A DNA stretch of 64,000 nt from Paenibacillus glycanilyticus NBRC 16618 (GCF_004000805.1 NZ_BILY01000006.1:124001-188000); one strand, 5' to 3'; positions 7,070 through 16,230 are shown, counted from the first letter of the stretch. Made by a program: numbers and translations. The notes: generated by a model not told the origin, from the sequence alone.

Positions 7070-8620
7070 ATGCAACGGCAACCATTCACGAATCGTTCGA
7101 GCTCCAATGACAACCAAATGCTGCCCGAGTACGCCAATATTCCGATCGATCCTTCGGTTGAAAATAATTTAGTACGGCTTAAACGCGATATGGGCGGCAG
7201 TGATGATCTCATTATGCGGCAGATCCACAATGAAGGGATAAATACGGCGGCTGCGGCGGTCGTCTATATCGACGGACTGTCCAACGCGATGGCCATAAAT
7301 CAATACATATTCGATGTGCTGGACTATTCCTTGCCCCGCTATGACGGGGAGGACATGATGACGCTGGATGCGGGCTCTCTTGCGAAAAAGCTTCTGAACG
7401 GCATGGGGCCGGTTCGAACCGTAACCGACCTTGGCTCCCTTTACAAAAATTTGTTGTCCGGCCAAGCCATTATAATGCTGCGAGGGCATCAGTATGCTTA
7501 CTGTGCAGATATCCGGGAATGGAAAGGCCGGGACGTTACGGAATCCACAAACCAGACGTCTATTCGGGGGCCACGGGAAAGCTTTACCGAGACGCTCCGA
7601 ACCAATACTTCGCTCATTCGGCGAAAGATCAAGGACCCGCGTTTATGGATGGAGACGGTCACGATTGGTCATATGACCAAAACCGATGTGACTCTTATGT
7701 ATATAAATGGGCTTGCGAAGCCGGATGTTCTTCAGTTGGTTCGCGATCGTCTGAGCGCAATCAAAATCGACGGCATTCTCGACAGCGGCTATATCGAGGA
7801 ACTAATTGAGGATAACAAATGGTCCTTGTTCCCTACGATATTTAATACCGAGCTGCCGGATAATGTGGCGGGCCAGCTGTTGGAAGGGAGAGTAGCCATT
7901 CTTGTAGAGGGGACGCCTAACGTTCTGATTGCGCCTACCCAGATGGTTACTTTTTTTCAATCGACGGAGGACTATTACCAGCGTACCTTCTATGCCAGCT
8001 TATTGCGTATCTTGCGGTTCGGAAGCGTCTTTATCTCGCTTCTTTTCCCGTCCCTGTATATCGCCATTACGACGTTTCACCGGGATATGCTGCCCGCGTC
8101 GCTTCTAATTTCTCTAGCGGCGCAACGGGAAGGCGTACCGTTTCCGGCCTTTTTCGAAGCGCTGATTATGGAAATTACGTTCGAGATTCTGCGGGAAGCG
8201 GGTCTTCGGATGCCGCGCGCGATTGGTCAAGCCGTATCTGTCGTGGGTACGCTTGTAATCGGTCAGGCGGCGGTAGAGGCGGGAATCGTGTCCGCGGCAA
8301 TGGTTATCGTGGTGTCTATTACGGCGATCTCCACGTTTACGCTTCCGGCCTACAGCATGTCGATACCGGTGCGCATTCTCCGGTTTGCCTTTATGGGCGT
8401 GGCGGCAAGCTTTGGACTCTTTGGCATCATAATGGGCTTTTTTGTCCTTATGCTCCATCTGTGCGCGCTGCGTTCCTTCGGAGAGCCGTTTATGGCCCCG
8501 TTGTCGCCATTTATAAAAACGGATATGCAGGATGCCTTATTCCGCTTGCCTAGATGGCTTATGTTCAAAAGACCGGAAACCTCTCTTAAAACCGACTCGA
8601 GCAGAATTCGAAAGAATTAG
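7070..8620 (+). CDS. gerKA: Spore germinant receptor A subunit (GerA/GerKA family)
   Basis: The 516-residue protein is a GerA-family A subunit. It has a soluble N-terminal half (about residues 30-290, with LKRDMGGSDDLIMRQIH and the family motif KDPRLWMETVTIGHMTKTDV), then several membrane helices beginning near FGSVFISLLFPSLYIAITTFH and PFPAFFEALIMEITFEILREAGLRMP, a segment highly conserved in this family. Such subunits sit in the spore inner membrane and help sense nutrients. ATG 7070 follows CTGGAGGT; earlier in-frame starts lack a site. It is the first gene of an A-C-D-B operon. The gerKA label names the family, not proven orthology. Confidence 0.92.
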   Translation: MQRQPFTNRSSSNDNQMLPEYANIPIDPSVENNLVRLKRDMGGSDDLIMRQIHNEGINTAAAAVVYIDGLSNAMAINQYIFDVLDYSLPRYDGEDMMTLDAGSLAKKLLNGMGPVRTVTDLGSLYKNLLSGQAIIMLRGHQYAYCADIREWKGRDVTESTNQTSIRGPRESFTETLRTNTSLIRRKIKDPRLWMETVTIGHMTKTDVTLMYINGLAKPDVLQLVRDRLSAIKIDGILDSGYIEELIEDNKWSLFPTIFNTELPDNVAGQLLEGRVAILVEGTPNVLIAPTQMVTFFQSTEDYYQRTFYASLLRILRFGSVFISLLFPSLYIAITTFHRDMLPASLLISLAAQREGVPFPAFFEALIMEITFEILREAGLRMPRAIGQAVSVVGTLVIGQAAVEAGIVSAAMVIVVSITAISTFTLPAYSMSIPVRILRFAFMGVAASFGLFGIIMGFFVLMLHLCALRSFGEPFMAPLSPFIKTDMQDALFRLPRWLMFKRPETSLKTDSSRIRKN

Positions 8621-8632
8621 GAGGCCGACATC

Positions 8633-9814
8633 ATGCTCTACAAGTTTGCCATTTCGATGTTATGCCTTCTTATGCTGACCGGCTGCTGGAGCAGGAGGGA
8701 GCTGAACGAGCTTCTGATTGTGCTTGGCGTAGGAGTGGACTGGGAGGACGGACATTATCTCGTGTCGTTTCAAGTCGTTAACCCGAGCGAAATCTCCAAT
8801 CAGCAAAAAAGAGGCGACCGTCCTCCAAGTACTTTGTTTCAAGGGAGAGGGAAAACGCTGTTCGAAGCGGCAAGAGCGGTTACGGCGGAAGCGCCGCGCA
8901 AAGTATATGCCGGGCATTTGCAGATTTATGTCATTGGAGAAGAAGCGGCAAGAAGAGGCATAAACGAAATCATTGACAATGTTGCCCGCGATAACGAAGC
9001 AAGAATGGATTTTAATATTATCGTGGCCAAAGGAACGAAAGCGGAGAATGTTCTTAAGCTATATACGCCCGTAGAGAAGCTGCCTAGCTACAGCATGCAG
9101 CAGTCGCTGCAGACCTCGGAGAAAAACTGGGCGCCTACGATTGCCGTAACGCTGGACGAAGCGATAAACAAGCTTTCTTCGCAAGGAAGCGAGATTGCGT
9201 TAACCGGCATACGGGTCATCGGCAGCCCCGCAATTGGAGAAACGAAACAAAACGTAGAAAAGTTTTTGCCGCCAAGCCGCTTCCGGTATTCGGGCATTGC
9301 GGCTTTTAAGGAAGACAGGCTGATTGGCTGGCTGAACGAGAAGGAGAGCAGGGGCTATACCGATATTACGAATAATCTGGATAGTACTTCGATCGCTGTA
9401 CCATGCGGGGAACAGCGATATTTAGGAGTTGAAGTGACTTCCTCGGATTCCAAAATCAAAACCAAGGTTGTAAACGGAAATCCGGAGGTTGAGGTATCTA
9501 TCCGAACGGAAGGAAATATCGTCGAAAGAACGTGTACGGACGTTGATCTATCCGATCCCGCCACCATCAAGAAGCTGGAGGGACAGACCAAGCAAGCCAT
9601 CCTAGGTAATGTGGAAGCCGCCGTGCAGCGGGCCAAGGAATTAAAGTCGGATATTTTCGGCTTTGGCACCCAGCTGGAGAAGGAGCATCCCGCCTACTGG
9701 AATCAGGTAAAGGATCAGTGGCGCGAGGAGTATTTTCCGCAGCTTAAGGTAACGTACAAGATTAAGATGTTTATTCGGGATACCGGCACGATAGAGAACA
9801 GTACGATCAGATAA
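8633..9814 (+). CDS. gerKC: Spore germinant receptor C subunit, lipoprotein (GerC/GerKC family)
   Basis: The 393-residue protein starts MLYKFAISMLCLLMLTGC, a lipoprotein signal with lipobox LTGC. It continues with the GerC hallmark CWSRRELNELLIVLGVGVDW. Downstream are RGRGKTLFEAARAV-like and KVYAGHLQIYVIGEEAARRG segments and a C-terminal domain ending in IKMFIRDTGTIENS, the usual layout of the three-domain GerC fold. It is anchored to the outer face of the inner spore membrane and works with the A and B subunits. It starts 12 bp after the A gene with GGAGG just upstream. Confidence 0.92.
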   Translation: MLYKFAISMLCLLMLTGCWSRRELNELLIVLGVGVDWEDGHYLVSFQVVNPSEISNQQKRGDRPPSTLFQGRGKTLFEAARAVTAEAPRKVYAGHLQIYVIGEEAARRGINEIIDNVARDNEARMDFNIIVAKGTKAENVLKLYTPVEKLPSYSMQQSLQTSEKNWAPTIAVTLDEAINKLSSQGSEIALTGIRVIGSPAIGETKQNVEKFLPPSRFRYSGIAAFKEDRLIGWLNEKESRGYTDITNNLDSTSIAVPCGEQRYLGVEVTSSDSKIKTKVVNGNPEVEVSIRTEGNIVERTCTDVDLSDPATIKKLEGQTKQAILGNVEAAVQRAKELKSDIFGFGTQLEKEHPAYWNQVKDQWREEYFPQLKVTYKIKMFIRDTGTIENSTIR

Positions 9815-9832
9815 GAAAGGGAGGGGGATCGA

Positions 9833-10057
9833 ATGACATCCGTATTGGCGGTTCTGGCTTTGGCGGCAGGCGCTTTTTGGTTGGAGGCTCCAGGGCTTAT
9901 TCGGCGTCAGCAATTCCGGGAGCTTTCTGCATTCCTTGTCCTTCTTCTTATCGGAACTGTTTTGTACAGTCTTTTGATGCTTCAGCTTTCGCTCCCTAAC
10001 CCGTTTATGCTTGTCAAATGGATGTTCCGCTGGATGGGGACTGCAAAATCATTCTAG
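9833..10057 (+). CDS. Small two-helix membrane protein, germinant receptor D-type subunit
   Basis: The 74-residue protein has two hydrophobic segments (about residues 3-20 and 35-53) around a short polar RRQQFRE loop. It follows GerC by 18 bp with GGGAGGGGG before its ATG and precedes GerB by 28 bp. Some Bacillus receptors carry small two-helix D subunits (for example B. subtilis GerKD) that adjust receptor function. Position and shape fit such a subunit; sequence similarity could not be tested. Its presence inside the operon supports a role in the receptor complex. Confidence 0.7.
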   Translation: MTSVLAVLALAAGAFWLEAPGLIRRQQFRELSAFLVLLLIGTVLYSLLMLQLSLPNPFMLVKWMFRWMGTAKSF

Positions 10058-10085
10058 AGGAAAAGAAGGGAGGAGGAGGTTCGAA

Positions 10086-11258
10086 ATGTCTATTTACTCG
10101 AATGCGAAAATATCGGTTAGACAGTTCGCGATTTTGATTATGATCGGTACCGTTGGAGACTCGATTCTGATCATGCCCACGATTACGGCCGCCTCCTCCA
10201 AACAGGATGCCTGGCTGTCGATGCTGCTTGCCTTTTTTGCCGGAATTCTCACGGGAGGAATATTTGCGGCTATTGCCAACCGGCTGCAGCGGGTAAGCTT
10301 GTATGAAGCCATCCGGCAACGATTAGGCTTATGGTTCGGAGGCTTCTTTTTTCTTCTGTTTATCTTCTCCTCGTTTATGTGCATCCTGACGCTGCTTAGC
10401 GAAATGAGCCAATTCATGACGACGCAATTAATGCCGGAAACGCCGGTTAACGCGATTATTTTGTTTTTCGGGGCTGTCATTATTATTGCTTACCGTTATG
10501 GCATTGAGGCTTATGCGAGAATGGGAGAAATACTGTTTCCGGTCATGATGGGACTGTTTGTGCTTCTTGTCGTTTTGCTGATGCCACAGATTAAATGGCC
10601 CAATATGCTCCCTATTATGGCGAGGGGGTTCCTGCCTATTATCAACGGGGCGCTTCCCGCGTATTGTACGGGTTTTGTTGAAATGGCTGTACTGCTCATG
10701 CTGGTTCCTTACGTTGAAGGCAACGGCAAGCTCACGAAACATATACTGAAAGGATTTATAGTTGGGGGCATCATCCTGTTTCTTATTGTTCTCATTAGCG
10801 TACTCGTATTAGGTCCAGCTCTCATGGAGACCAAATATTATCCGACCTTTGTGCTTGCCCAGAAAATTATGATTGGCCATTTCCTGGAGCGGATTGAGGC
10901 AGTGATGGCCTTTTTGTGGGTCATTACCGTATTTTACAAAACGCTGATTCATTTCTTTACGCTCACAACGGGTCTAGCGCAAGTGTTTCGGTTAAAGGAA
11001 AGCAAGATGCTGACTATTCCGCTTGGCATGATTCTACTTGTCTGCACGGTGGTTGGGACCCCAAACATTACAACCTACAATCAGATCCTGATTGATTATT
11101 ACCCTTGGTTTGATTTGACCTTTTTCCTTGTTCTGCCGCTCATCATGCTATTTCTTATCATAGCTGTCAAACAGAAGCCGCCAAAGGTGCAGGGACAGCA
11201 ACCGCAAGGGCAGCAGCCGCAGGGCCAACAACAGCCGCAACAGCCGCAGAAAAATTAG
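10086..11258 (+). CDS. gerKB: Spore germinant receptor B subunit (GerB/GerKB family)
   Basis: The 390-residue protein has about ten membrane helices and the amino-acid/polyamine transporter-like fold of GerB proteins (spore germination, GerAB domain). Family features include the N-terminal KISVRQFAILIMIGTVGDSILIMP. ATG 10086 follows GGAGGAGG closely; an upstream in-frame start is unsupported. The B subunit is thought to bind the nutrient in the inner spore membrane. The C terminus is odd: after the last helix comes a low-complexity tail built from QGQQPQ units (about 25 residues, mostly Q, P and G), which is not usual for GerB and may be a flexible or variable-length extension. Confidence 0.92.
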   Translation: MSIYSNAKISVRQFAILIMIGTVGDSILIMPTITAASSKQDAWLSMLLAFFAGILTGGIFAAIANRLQRVSLYEAIRQRLGLWFGGFFFLLFIFSSFMCILTLLSEMSQFMTTQLMPETPVNAIILFFGAVIIIAYRYGIEAYARMGEILFPVMMGLFVLLVVLLMPQIKWPNMLPIMARGFLPIINGALPAYCTGFVEMAVLLMLVPYVEGNGKLTKHILKGFIVGGIILFLIVLISVLVLGPALMETKYYPTFVLAQKIMIGHFLERIEAVMAFLWVITVFYKTLIHFFTLTTGLAQVFRLKESKMLTIPLGMILLVCTVVGTPNITTYNQILIDYYPWFDLTFFLVLPLIMLFLIIAVKQKPPKVQGQQPQGQQPQGQQQPQQPQKN

Positions 11259-11281
11259 GCAAATGATTTTCCAAAAAACAC

Positions 11282-11310
11282 TTGTTCCTTCCGCGGGATC
11301 ATGTTAATAT
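11282..11310 (+). promoter_or_regulatory. Candidate sigma-A promoter of nrtR
   Basis: TTGTTC at 11282-11287 and TAATAT at 11305-11310 are spaced by 17 bp. The candidate NrtR site lies directly downstream, where binding would block initiation. Confidence 0.55.
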
Positions 11311-11317
11311 GACACTA

Positions 11318-11338
11318 TAAATAATAAAACATGAAATA
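11318..11338. promoter_or_regulatory. Candidate NrtR operator in front of nrtR
   Basis: This site shares the 15-bp string ATAAAACATGAAATA exactly with the site in front of the salvage operon. The left arm is degenerate (TAAATAAT instead of TATTTCAT). A further ATGAAAT follows at 11338-11344 as a direct repeat. Confidence 0.6.
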
Positions 11339-11362
11339 TGAAATATTATTGAGGTGACAGGA

Positions 11363-12154
11363 ATGGCCCGTTACAACTCCGAAGAAGAAGTCCTCGCCCA
11401 TTACGATCCGAAGAAATACCGGACACCGGATGGCTATACGAGCGATATAGCGGTATTTACGATCATTAGCGAGCCAATCGCGCCTAATAAGCCGCCGAAG
11501 CGGACGATGAAGCTGATGCTGATCCGCCGGGCACGGCATGACCGTGACGGAAGTCCGAATATTGAAGGCGGGAAGTGGGCGCTGCCGGGAGGTTTTATCG
11601 ATCCCGAGGAGGTTGCCTACGAAGCGGCGAAGCGCGAATTGTCCGAAGAAACCGGCGTAGAGGGGATTCATATCCGGCATTACGGGGTCTATGACAAGCT
11701 GGGCCGGGATAAGCGGGGATGGATCATCTCCAATGCCCATTACGCGATTGTGCCGGAGGATTATCTCGAGAAACGCAAGGCGGCCGACGATGCGGAGGAG
11801 GTGGCGCTCTTTACGATCGAGGAGATTAAAGAGCTGAAGCTTGCCTTTGACCATCGCGAAGTGATTGCGGATGCTTACGAAATGATTCGAAAGGATATGC
11901 TGCTCTCGACGGTTGCGCGCAGCTTCCTGCCGCAGGAATTTACGTTAAGCGAGCTGCAAAGCGTGCTCTTAACCGTTACGGACAGTCCGAAGGTAGCGAA
12001 GTATTCGACATTCCGGAACCGTGCCGAACGCCTCCCGTTTATCGAAGTCGTTCGAATCGACGGCGAAGCCAAAACCACATCAAGAAACTCCAAGCGACCA
12101 TCGATTTTGTACCGTTTCAAAGAGGGAGAACCTCTGGAGTCGATCTACTTCTAA
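11363..12154 (+). CDS. nrtR: NrtR-type transcriptional regulator of NAD metabolism (Nudix plus winged helix)
   Basis: The 263-residue protein has an N-terminal Nudix domain with a complete Nudix box (GGFIDPEEVAYEAAKREL followed by SEETGV, about residues 75-100) and a C-terminal winged-helix part (about 165-263, with FTLSELQSVLLTV and the wing RNRAERLPFIEVV). NrtR proteins use the Nudix domain to sense ADP-ribose or related NAD intermediates and repress NAD genes. The Nudix catalytic residues are intact, so ADP-ribose hydrolysis is possible. ATG 11363 follows GAGGTGA. It lies directly upstream of a full NAD salvage operon, and both units share an operator. Confidence 0.88.
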   Translation: MARYNSEEEVLAHYDPKKYRTPDGYTSDIAVFTIISEPIAPNKPPKRTMKLMLIRRARHDRDGSPNIEGGKWALPGGFIDPEEVAYEAAKRELSEETGVEGIHIRHYGVYDKLGRDKRGWIISNAHYAIVPEDYLEKRKAADDAEEVALFTIEEIKELKLAFDHREVIADAYEMIRKDMLLSTVARSFLPQEFTLSELQSVLLTVTDSPKVAKYSTFRNRAERLPFIEVVRIDGEAKTTSRNSKRPSILYRFKEGEPLESIYF

Positions 12155-12182
12155 AGGTATTGTCACAATACCTGTTCTTTTT
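12155..12182 (+). terminator. Intrinsic terminator after nrtR
   Basis: AGGTATTG pairs with CAATACCT across a three-base loop and is followed by TGTTCTTTTT. It separates nrtR from the salvage operon, so the latter needs its own promoter. Confidence 0.75.
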
Positions 12183-12190
12183 AATTTTAT

Positions 12191-12211
12191 TATTTCATAA
12201 AACATGAAATA
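12191..12211. promoter_or_regulatory. Candidate NrtR operator of the NAD salvage operon
   Basis: This is a perfect inverted repeat TATTTCAT-N5-ATGAAATA located 25 bp before the first gene. Fifteen of its bases are repeated exactly upstream of nrtR. It is the best candidate for the repressor binding site. Confidence 0.7.
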
Positions 12212-12235
12212 AGGAATAAGAGGAGATGGCTAGCA

Positions 12236-13162
12236 ATGACTACGAATAATGAGCTTGTTACCTCGTTTAATCGTTTGTTCCGGGAGGCCGAGATTGGCGG
12301 GAAAAGCAGCGCCACTATGAATGCTGTACTGGCAGAAGCGGCAAAAGAGCAGCTTCCGCCTTCAGAATCGGATCAAGAGAAAATGCTTCTGCTGGTCATC
12401 GACCAGCAGAACAGCTTCATCGAAGGCGGAGACTTGGGGGTTCCCGGGTCGATTCAGGATACCATTCGGCTTGGAAAATTTATGTATAGAAATTTGCATA
12501 AAATCACACAAATCGCATTGACCAAAGACGTCCATACGCCGCTGCAGATTTTTCATCCTTGCTGGTGGATAGACCGGAATGGCAAGCATCCCGCACCCGT
12601 TGAAACGGTCATTACGGCAGAGTCGGTCATAAATGGGGAGTGGACGCCAGTCTTTTCGCCGGCGAGAAGCCTTGCGTATCTTCATGAGCTTAAGGCGGGA
12701 GGGAAGCGAGAACTCCGGATCTGGCCTTACCATTGCCTGGAAGGAACAAACGGCGTGGAGTTCGAGAGCCAATTCATGAATCTCGTCTACTTCCACACGG
12801 TGGCAAGAAGAAGCACGCCGGTTATTTTGGAGAAAGGGCAAGATCCGTTAAGCGAAATGTACGGCGCGTTCTATCGGGAGGATGGCGTGGCGAGCGACGC
12901 CAACCGGGCTTTTCTGGACAGCCTCACGGATTATAACAAAATTTATATCGCGGGTCAGGCACTCTCGCATTGCGTACTCGATACGCTGAAGCATATTTTG
13001 GAGCATCATGCCGAGAACCGGGCATTAACCGAAAGCATTCATTTGCTGACGGATTGCTCGAGCCCGATACCTGGTACGGAAGCTTTAACGGACACGGCGA
13101 TTGAGGAGCTAGTTAAGCGATACGGCATTCAGCTTGCGACAGCGGAAGGCCTGACGATATAA
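12236..13162 (+). CDS. Isochorismatase-fold nicotinamidase-like hydrolase
   Basis: The 308-residue protein has the cysteine-hydrolase fold: catalytic aspartate in LLLVIDQQNSFI (near residue 57), metal-ligand region TKDVHTPLQIFHP (near 97), and nucleophile cysteine in AGQALSHCVLDTLKH (near 247). In the operon with pncB, nadD-like and nadE genes it most likely converts nicotinamide to nicotinate. It is about 100 residues longer than typical PncA, with an N-terminal helical extension and an insert between metal site and cysteine (GKHPAPVETVITAESVINGE onward). I therefore leave the symbol open. AAGAGGAGAT precedes the ATG. Confidence 0.8.
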   Translation: MTTNNELVTSFNRLFREAEIGGKSSATMNAVLAEAAKEQLPPSESDQEKMLLLVIDQQNSFIEGGDLGVPGSIQDTIRLGKFMYRNLHKITQIALTKDVHTPLQIFHPCWWIDRNGKHPAPVETVITAESVINGEWTPVFSPARSLAYLHELKAGGKRELRIWPYHCLEGTNGVEFESQFMNLVYFHTVARRSTPVILEKGQDPLSEMYGAFYREDGVASDANRAFLDSLTDYNKIYIAGQALSHCVLDTLKHILEHHAENRALTESIHLLTDCSSPIPGTEALTDTAIEELVKRYGIQLATAEGLTI

Positions 13163-13188
13163 GCATAAGTTTACGGAGGTAACGGGAC

Positions 13189-14688
13189 ATGGACAACGTA
13201 CAGCAAATCAACAAATACGCGGACGACAGCCTTGCGCTGCACACGGACTTATACCAGGTTAATATGGTGGAGACTTATTGGGCGGAAGGAATGAGCGAGC
13301 GCCGTGCGGTATTCGAACTCTTTTTCCGCAAGCTGCCTTTCGGGAACGGTTATGCGATCTTTGCGGGACTGGAACGGATTATCGAGTATGTGCAAAGCTT
13401 CGGGTTCACCGATTCGGACCTGGCCTATCTGCATGATGAGCTTGGTTATGAAGAGGATTTCCTTGCTTACCTGAAGCAGCTTCGCTTCACCGGCAAAATT
13501 ACCGCGATGCGCGAAGGAGAGCTGGTCTTCGGCAATGAAGCGATCCTCCGGGTGGAAGGCACGTTGGCCGAAGCCCAGTTTATCGAGACGGCGCTGCTTA
13601 ATATCGTAAACTACCAGACGCTGATCGCGACAAAAGCCTCGAGAATCCGCAATGCCGTTGGAGATGCGCCGCTTCTCGAATTCGGCACGCGCCGCGCTCA
13701 TGAAATGGACGCCGCGCTATGGGGCTCGCGGGCTGCTATCATCGGCGGCTGCGATGCGACCTCGAACGTGCGCTGCGGCAAACGGTTCGGAGCAAAGGTA
13801 TCGGGCACGCATGCTCATGCGATGGTGCAAGCGATGCTGGACGAATACGAAGCGTTCCTTCGTTACGCGAAGCGGCAGAAGCAGATGAACCGCAAATGCG
13901 TCTTCCTGATCGATACGTACGATACGCTTAAATCGGGCATTCATAACGCGATCAGAGTCGTGAAGGAGCTTGGCATCAAGGATTTGTTCGAAGGAGTCCG
14001 GCTTGATTCGGGCGACCTGGCCTATCTGTCGAAGGAAGTCCGCAAGCTGCTGGACAAAGCGGGTTTTAAAGAGACCCGAATTTATGCCTCGAATGATCTC
14101 GATGAATATACGGTCCTGAATTTGAAGTCGCAGGGCGCGGTTATCGATGCATGGGGTATCGGAACAAAACTGATTACGGCGTATGATCAACCGGCTTTAG
14201 GCGCAGTCTATAAAATTGTGGCGATAGAAGATGATCATGGAAAAATGGTCGATACGATCAAAATTTCGGGCAATCCCGAGAAAGTGACTACTCCGGGAAG
14301 GAAAAAGCTGTACCGGATCATTAATCTGGTGAATCACCGCTCGGAGGGCGACTATATCGCGCTGGAAGAGGAGAAGCCGCAGGAGGAAGGACGCCTCAAG
14401 ATGTTCCATCCGGTGTACACCTACATCAGCAAATTCGTAACGAATTATGAAGCGAGAGAGCTTCATGCGGATATTTTCGTAGATGGAAGGCTGGTTTACG
14501 AGCTTCCCGGGCTTTATGAGGTGCAGGCTTTTGCCAAAGGAAATCTGGAGCTGCTCTGGGACGAATACAAGCGGAACCAGAATCCGGAGGATTATCCGGT
14601 TGATCTAAGCCAGCGCTGCTGGGACAACAAAATGAATCTCATCCATGCGATGAAGGAGAAAGCGGAAGGAGTGGCCAAGGAGACATGA
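13189..14688 (+). CDS. pncB: Nicotinate phosphoribosyltransferase
   Basis: The 499-residue protein is a PncB/NAPRT: LHTDLYQVNMVETYW at the start, FELFFRKLPFGNGYAIFAGL, LEFGTRRAHEMDAALWGSRA with the conserved histidine, the DTYDTLKSGIHNAI loop and VRLDSGDLAYLSKEVR in the phosphoribosyl-binding part. It joins nicotinate and PRPP to nicotinate mononucleotide using ATP. Length fits the family's long form. GGAGGTAA lies eight bases before the ATG, and the last four bases overlap the next gene (ATGA). It is the committed step of the Preiss-Handler branch. Confidence 0.95.
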   Translation: MDNVQQINKYADDSLALHTDLYQVNMVETYWAEGMSERRAVFELFFRKLPFGNGYAIFAGLERIIEYVQSFGFTDSDLAYLHDELGYEEDFLAYLKQLRFTGKITAMREGELVFGNEAILRVEGTLAEAQFIETALLNIVNYQTLIATKASRIRNAVGDAPLLEFGTRRAHEMDAALWGSRAAIIGGCDATSNVRCGKRFGAKVSGTHAHAMVQAMLDEYEAFLRYAKRQKQMNRKCVFLIDTYDTLKSGIHNAIRVVKELGIKDLFEGVRLDSGDLAYLSKEVRKLLDKAGFKETRIYASNDLDEYTVLNLKSQGAVIDAWGIGTKLITAYDQPALGAVYKIVAIEDDHGKMVDTIKISGNPEKVTTPGRKKLYRIINLVNHRSEGDYIALEEEKPQEEGRLKMFHPVYTYISKFVTNYEARELHADIFVDGRLVYELPGLYEVQAFAKGNLELLWDEYKRNQNPEDYPVDLSQRCWDNKMNLIHAMKEKAEGVAKET

Positions 14689-15311
14689 CGACAAAACCTC
14701 GGAAAATCGGCATCTACGGATCTTCTTTCGACCCGATCACGAATGTGCATTTATGGACGGCTTCGACGGTGGCGCACCGCAAAAACCTGGATTTAGTGAT
14801 CTTTCTGCCTTCCTCCAGCATGCGCCATGACAAGAAAACGAACACTAGCGACGAGCATCGGGTGAATATGATTAAGCTTGCGATTCAGGATAATCCGAAG
14901 TTTGTTTTTGATCCTTACGAGCTTACGGTGCTTGCGGGCATGCAATACACATTCCATACGATGAGGCATTTCCGCGAGCAATATCCGGAGGATGAGCTGT
15001 ATTTTATTATGGGCGCGGATCTTCTGGTCGATATCGCGGACGGCAAATGGTCGCATGAGAAGGAATTGATTGAGGAAAATAAGTTTATCATAATGGCACG
15101 TAATGGAATCGACATGACGGAAGCAATCTCCCGTTCGCCGCTGCTCCGCAATCATGACGACGGACGGTTCCAGCTGATGAGCAAAGGGCTGGCCATGGAG
15201 ATCAGCTCGACCTACATCCGGGATGAATTCAGCCGGGGCGGGGAGCCGAGATATTTGCTGCCGGATTCGTGTTATGACTATATTAAGCAAAACAGCTTGT
15301 ACCGCATTTAA
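14685..15311 (+). CDS. nadD: Nicotinate-nucleotide adenylyltransferase-like protein
   Basis: The 208-residue protein belongs to the nucleotidyltransferase superfamily that includes NadD. It has the N-terminal nucleotide loop [15 protein letters not shown] (residues 8-22), the middle motif [13 protein letters not shown] and the C-terminal ISSTYIRD that binds phosphate. The canonical GxFDPxHxGH is altered to [10 protein letters not shown], keeping one histidine. The ATGA overlap with pncB and the following nadE support synthesis of nicotinate adenine dinucleotide. A housekeeping nadD may exist elsewhere, so this could be a salvage paralogue. Confidence 0.85.
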   Translation: MTTKPRKIGIYGSSFDPITNVHLWTASTVAHRKNLDLVIFLPSSSMRHDKKTNTSDEHRVNMIKLAIQDNPKFVFDPYELTVLAGMQYTFHTMRHFREQYPEDELYFIMGADLLVDIADGKWSHEKELIEENKFIIMARNGIDMTEAISRSPLLRNHDDGRFQLMSKGLAMEISSTYIRDEFSRGGEPRYLLPDSCYDYIKQNSLYRI

Positions 15312-15333
15312 CGATCAAAGGAGGCGCTTGGCG

Positions 15334-16173
15334 ATGACCTTGCAGCAGCAAATTATTGAGAAATTGGGAGTAAAACCGCAGATTGACGCGCAGGAGGAAA
15401 TCCGGAGAACGGTGGATTTTATTAAAGATTACGTAACCTTTGCGCGAAAAACCGCCTTGGTTCTCGGTATTTCGGGCGGACAGGATTCGACCCTTGCCGG
15501 CAAGCTTTGCCAAATGGCGATGAATGAATTAAACGACGAAGAGGGAGTAAAGACCTATCGTTTTATCCCCGTCCGGCTGCCTTACGGCAACCAAAAGGAT
15601 GAGCAGGATGCGCAGGATGCGATTGCTTTTATCGGGGCCGAGGGCTTCATCACGATTAATATCAAGGCAGCCGTTGACGCCGGAGCAGCGGAATACGAAG
15701 CCCGGACAGGGAAGAAGCTGAGCGACTTCACGAAAGGCAACCGGAAGGCTAGAGAGCGGATGATCGCCCAGTTCGAGATTGCGGCGGAGGAGAACGGGCT
15801 GGTTGTCGGAACGGATCATGCGGCCGAGGCAATCACGGGCTTTTATACGAAATTTGGCGACGGCGCGGCGGATCTGACTCCGTTATACCGTCTCAACAAG
15901 CGGCAGGGAAGACAGATTCTGAAGGAGCTTAACTGCCCGGAGCATCTGTACCTGAAGACCCCAACCGCAGACCTTGAAGAGGATAAGCCGCAGCTTGCCG
16001 ACGAAGTGGCTCTGGGCGTAACTTACGACGATATCGACAACTACCTGGAAGGCAAGGAAATTGGCGAAGACGAGCGGCAAAAGATCGAAAACTGGTATAT
16101 CCGGACGATTCATAAACGGGAGCAGCCGGTGACCGTATTTGACCGTTGGTGGAAAAAGGTTGACGGAAAATAA
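15334..16173 (+). CDS. nadE: Ammonia-dependent NAD synthetase
   Basis: The 279-residue protein has the P-loop [15 protein letters not shown] (about residues 45-60), [56 protein letters not shown] and [16 protein letters not shown] [17 protein letters not shown], all typical of the NH3-dependent NadE. There is no glutaminase domain. It amidates nicotinate adenine dinucleotide to NAD, closing the pathway encoded by the operon. ATG 15334 follows AAAGGAGG; the earlier in-frame ATG overlaps the previous gene and is rejected. Confidence 0.95.
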   Translation: MTLQQQIIEKLGVKPQIDAQEEIRRTVDFIKDYVTFARKTALVLGISGGQDSTLAGKLCQMAMNELNDEEGVKTYRFIPVRLPYGNQKDEQDAQDAIAFIGAEGFITINIKAAVDAGAAEYEARTGKKLSDFTKGNRKARERMIAQFEIAAEENGLVVGTDHAAEAITGFYTKFGDGAADLTPLYRLNKRQGRQILKELNCPEHLYLKTPTADLEEDKPQLADEVALGVTYDDIDNYLEGKEIGEDERQKIENWYIRTIHKREQPVTVFDRWWKKVDGK

Positions 16174-16187
16174 GAGCTTCAAGGCAC

Positions 16188-16230
16188 GAAGCCTATCCGG
16201 CATTCGCAAGAGTGGCGGGTAGGCTTTTTG
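16188..16230 (+). terminator. Intrinsic terminator after nadE
   Basis: AAGCCTATCCG pairs with CGGGTAGGCTT, with a G-U pair, followed by a T-run. It ends the NAD salvage operon. Confidence 0.8.
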
